Part shown: piece by piece, positions 62,824-64,000 of the stretch
Layout of the letters: every line of letters starts with the position of its first letter
How positions within the stretch are numbered: position 1 is the first letter of the stretch
Assembly (NCBI GenBank): GCA_000328365.1
Contig: KB297235.1
Location: 211,876 to 275,875, forward strand
Direction: 5' to 3'
DNA length: 64,000 bases
DNA from: Capitella teleta
Lineage: Eukaryota > Annelida > Polychaeta > Capitellidae
Translations under genes and position numbers: made by a program
Notes under the pieces: model-generated
The model's database searches: none
Told to the model about the DNA's origin: nothing
Seen by the model: the letters and a program-made list of their open reading frames with translations, nothing else

Positions 62824-63529
62824 AGGGAGGGAGAACTGGTTAAAAATGGACTTTGAGTCGTTATTTGATGCACCAAAAATGATTCCTATGCCTGGCCCAC
62901 ACAAGAAATATCATCGCTAACGATTTCGCGGGAGATATATTGCTAACTAGGCGTGACGTCAGGAGCTGTGATGAAACACCGAGTTCCCCATCTTTTACAA
63001 TGGGCCTCGTCATATCAGCGTGTCCTGCGACTAAACCCCTGGATATTTTTTTTTATTTTCTTTTCGGAAATAGATAGAATAATCATTTTGCCACCAGTCA
63101 GGCGCAAACAAAAAATATTTTTCGCTATTTTTCTTATTTTAACAAGCGATTTTCTAGGACACCTACCATGTTTCTCATCCTGAAACAGTAAAAAGGTCAG
63201 CCAGAGTGCACCACGCATGCGCTTTCGTTTCGTAAACAACAGAGATGTCCTATTATGGCAAAGATGATCTGCTCTGATTGGCTGAAATCGATAGCTTCAC
63301 GAGGGGAACGGGACCAATCAGCCATCAGCCAAACCAAGCCATCAGCTGACGTTTGCCTCCTATACTTCGCAATGGAAGCCATTCTCCCATAGGCGCAATG
63401 CTAACCCCGATATTCGGAATGCATTATTTCCTTACGCTTGCATCCAGGCATGGTGTTTTTGGCACGGAATGCTATCAATTTGTGCTATGAGTCAATAGAA
63501 CATCACTTAAAATTTAGTTCCCCATCCCT
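62824..63529 (+). mobile_element. TTAA-flanked MITE, copy C (706 bp)
   Basis: TTAA at 62820-62823 and 63530-63533, ends AGGGAGGGAGAACT and AGTTCCCCATCCCT. Colinear with copy B outside its LINE insert and reverse to copy A. Carries TGACGTCA near 62954, a GCATGCGC word near 63215 and CCAAT boxes near 63277 and 63314. Confidence 0.92.
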
Positions 63530-63615
63530 TTAACTTATCTAACTTACTTACAGGGGCCTAAGAAACCCGTTCATGTATGCTATAACTATAAGTGTCAAAT
63601 AATGAATGATAACCA

Positions 63616-64000
63616 GGGGCCGATTCCAGAAAGAAACTTAACTTTGGGACTTAAGTTAAGTCCACCAGGCGTTAAGTTAAGTTTTCAAGTTGAGTCGATT
63701 CCACAAACACATTTTTGCTGAACTTAACTTAAGTAACGTAAATCAGATTTGGCTATCTGCCAAGGAATGTATAAGACATGGCAGGAAATTTGATCAGTGG
63801 TAAACGAACCTTGCAATATGACTTTTATGAATTGTTTATGATTTTTCCGAAACTTTATCGAAAACGAATGCATCACAAACGCGAAATGCGAGTATATAGC
63901 GTCGTTGATTCCTAATCATAACGCAACAAGTGCTCTTTTTCCGCTTTACAGTCATAACGTTTTGGGGTTTTTTCATAACACTATTTTTTAATTGTTTTAA
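63616..64000. mobile_element. Start of a PIF/Harbinger-like element (partial)
   Basis: GGGGCCGATTCCAGAAAGAA followed by repeated TTAACTTAAGTTAAG words resembles the GGGCC-type ends and palindromic subterminal TTAAGTTAA blocks of Harbinger elements. The other end lies beyond the window, so this cannot be confirmed here. Confidence 0.45.

Overview
The window is nuclear DNA of an animal, probably a marine invertebrate bilaterian. The evidence is spliced metazoan genes (LIG4, IPO13, MAPK15 and a Ly6/uPAR-domain gene) in a background dense with DNA transposons, non-LTR retrotransposon pieces and microsatellites. Introns in LIG4 and IPO13 are very short, mostly about 50-60 bp, which fits a compact-intron lineage such as tunicates or sponges. 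The Ly6 protein, with its CNDPF signature, points to a bilaterian. The sequence alone does not settle the species. There are three assembly gaps (21918-22090, 36053-36301, 53497-53572), all beside repeats.

Layout. 1-11.3 kb holds no host gene that I recognise. It carries a decayed PIN/XPG-like nuclease ORF of one transposon family on the minus strand, apparently split by a second, much fresher DNA transposon (2281-6371). That transposon has 28-bp terminal inverted repeats and an intron-containing transposase-like gene with a DNCxGQNKN motif. A 706-bp MITE with TTAA ends, a fossil Gypsy integrase fragment and a Tigger/pogo-like element follow. 11.36-14.93 kb is DNA ligase IV (plus strand, 17 exons, 905 codons by my splicing). 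It is tail to tail with importin-13 (minus strand, 15.43-20.94 kb, about 27 exons), whose next-to-last intron holds a Tigger-like MITE. 21-25.2 kb is repeats, a LINE 3' end and a mariner-type MITE. 25.2-32.1 kb is MAPK15 (ERK7/8, minus strand, about 14 exons). Its first coding exon lies 2.2 kb from the second, with a foldback element in the intron, and a perfect RFX-type X-box sits about 310 bp upstream of the ATG. 34.05-36.05 kb is a second, internally deleted copy of the transposon at 2.3 kb. 37.1-38.7 kb is a second copy of the TTAA MITE with a LINE inserted in it. 40.06-51.52 kb is a three-exon minus-strand gene for a secreted, probably GPI-anchored Ly6/uPAR protein with an unusual Tyr/Asn/Gly/Asp-rich N-terminal stretch; its first intron is 9.9 kb and visibly GC-richer than the surroundings. 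52-64 kb has no gene I can support. It holds a mariner-type MITE with long inverted repeats, a LINE tail, the third TTAA MITE copy and the start of a Harbinger-like element.

How the genes relate. LIG4 seals double-strand breaks in non-homologous end joining, IPO13 is a nuclear transport receptor, MAPK15 is an atypical MAP kinase with known roles in ciliogenesis, and the Ly6 protein would act at the cell surface. They form no operon or single pathway. The clearest regulatory signal is the X-box plus CRE upstream of MAPK15. The most novel items are the intron-bearing transposon with its deletion derivative, and a MITE family that carries a conserved promoter-like set of motifs (CRE, NRF1-like site, CCAAT boxes) in all three copies.
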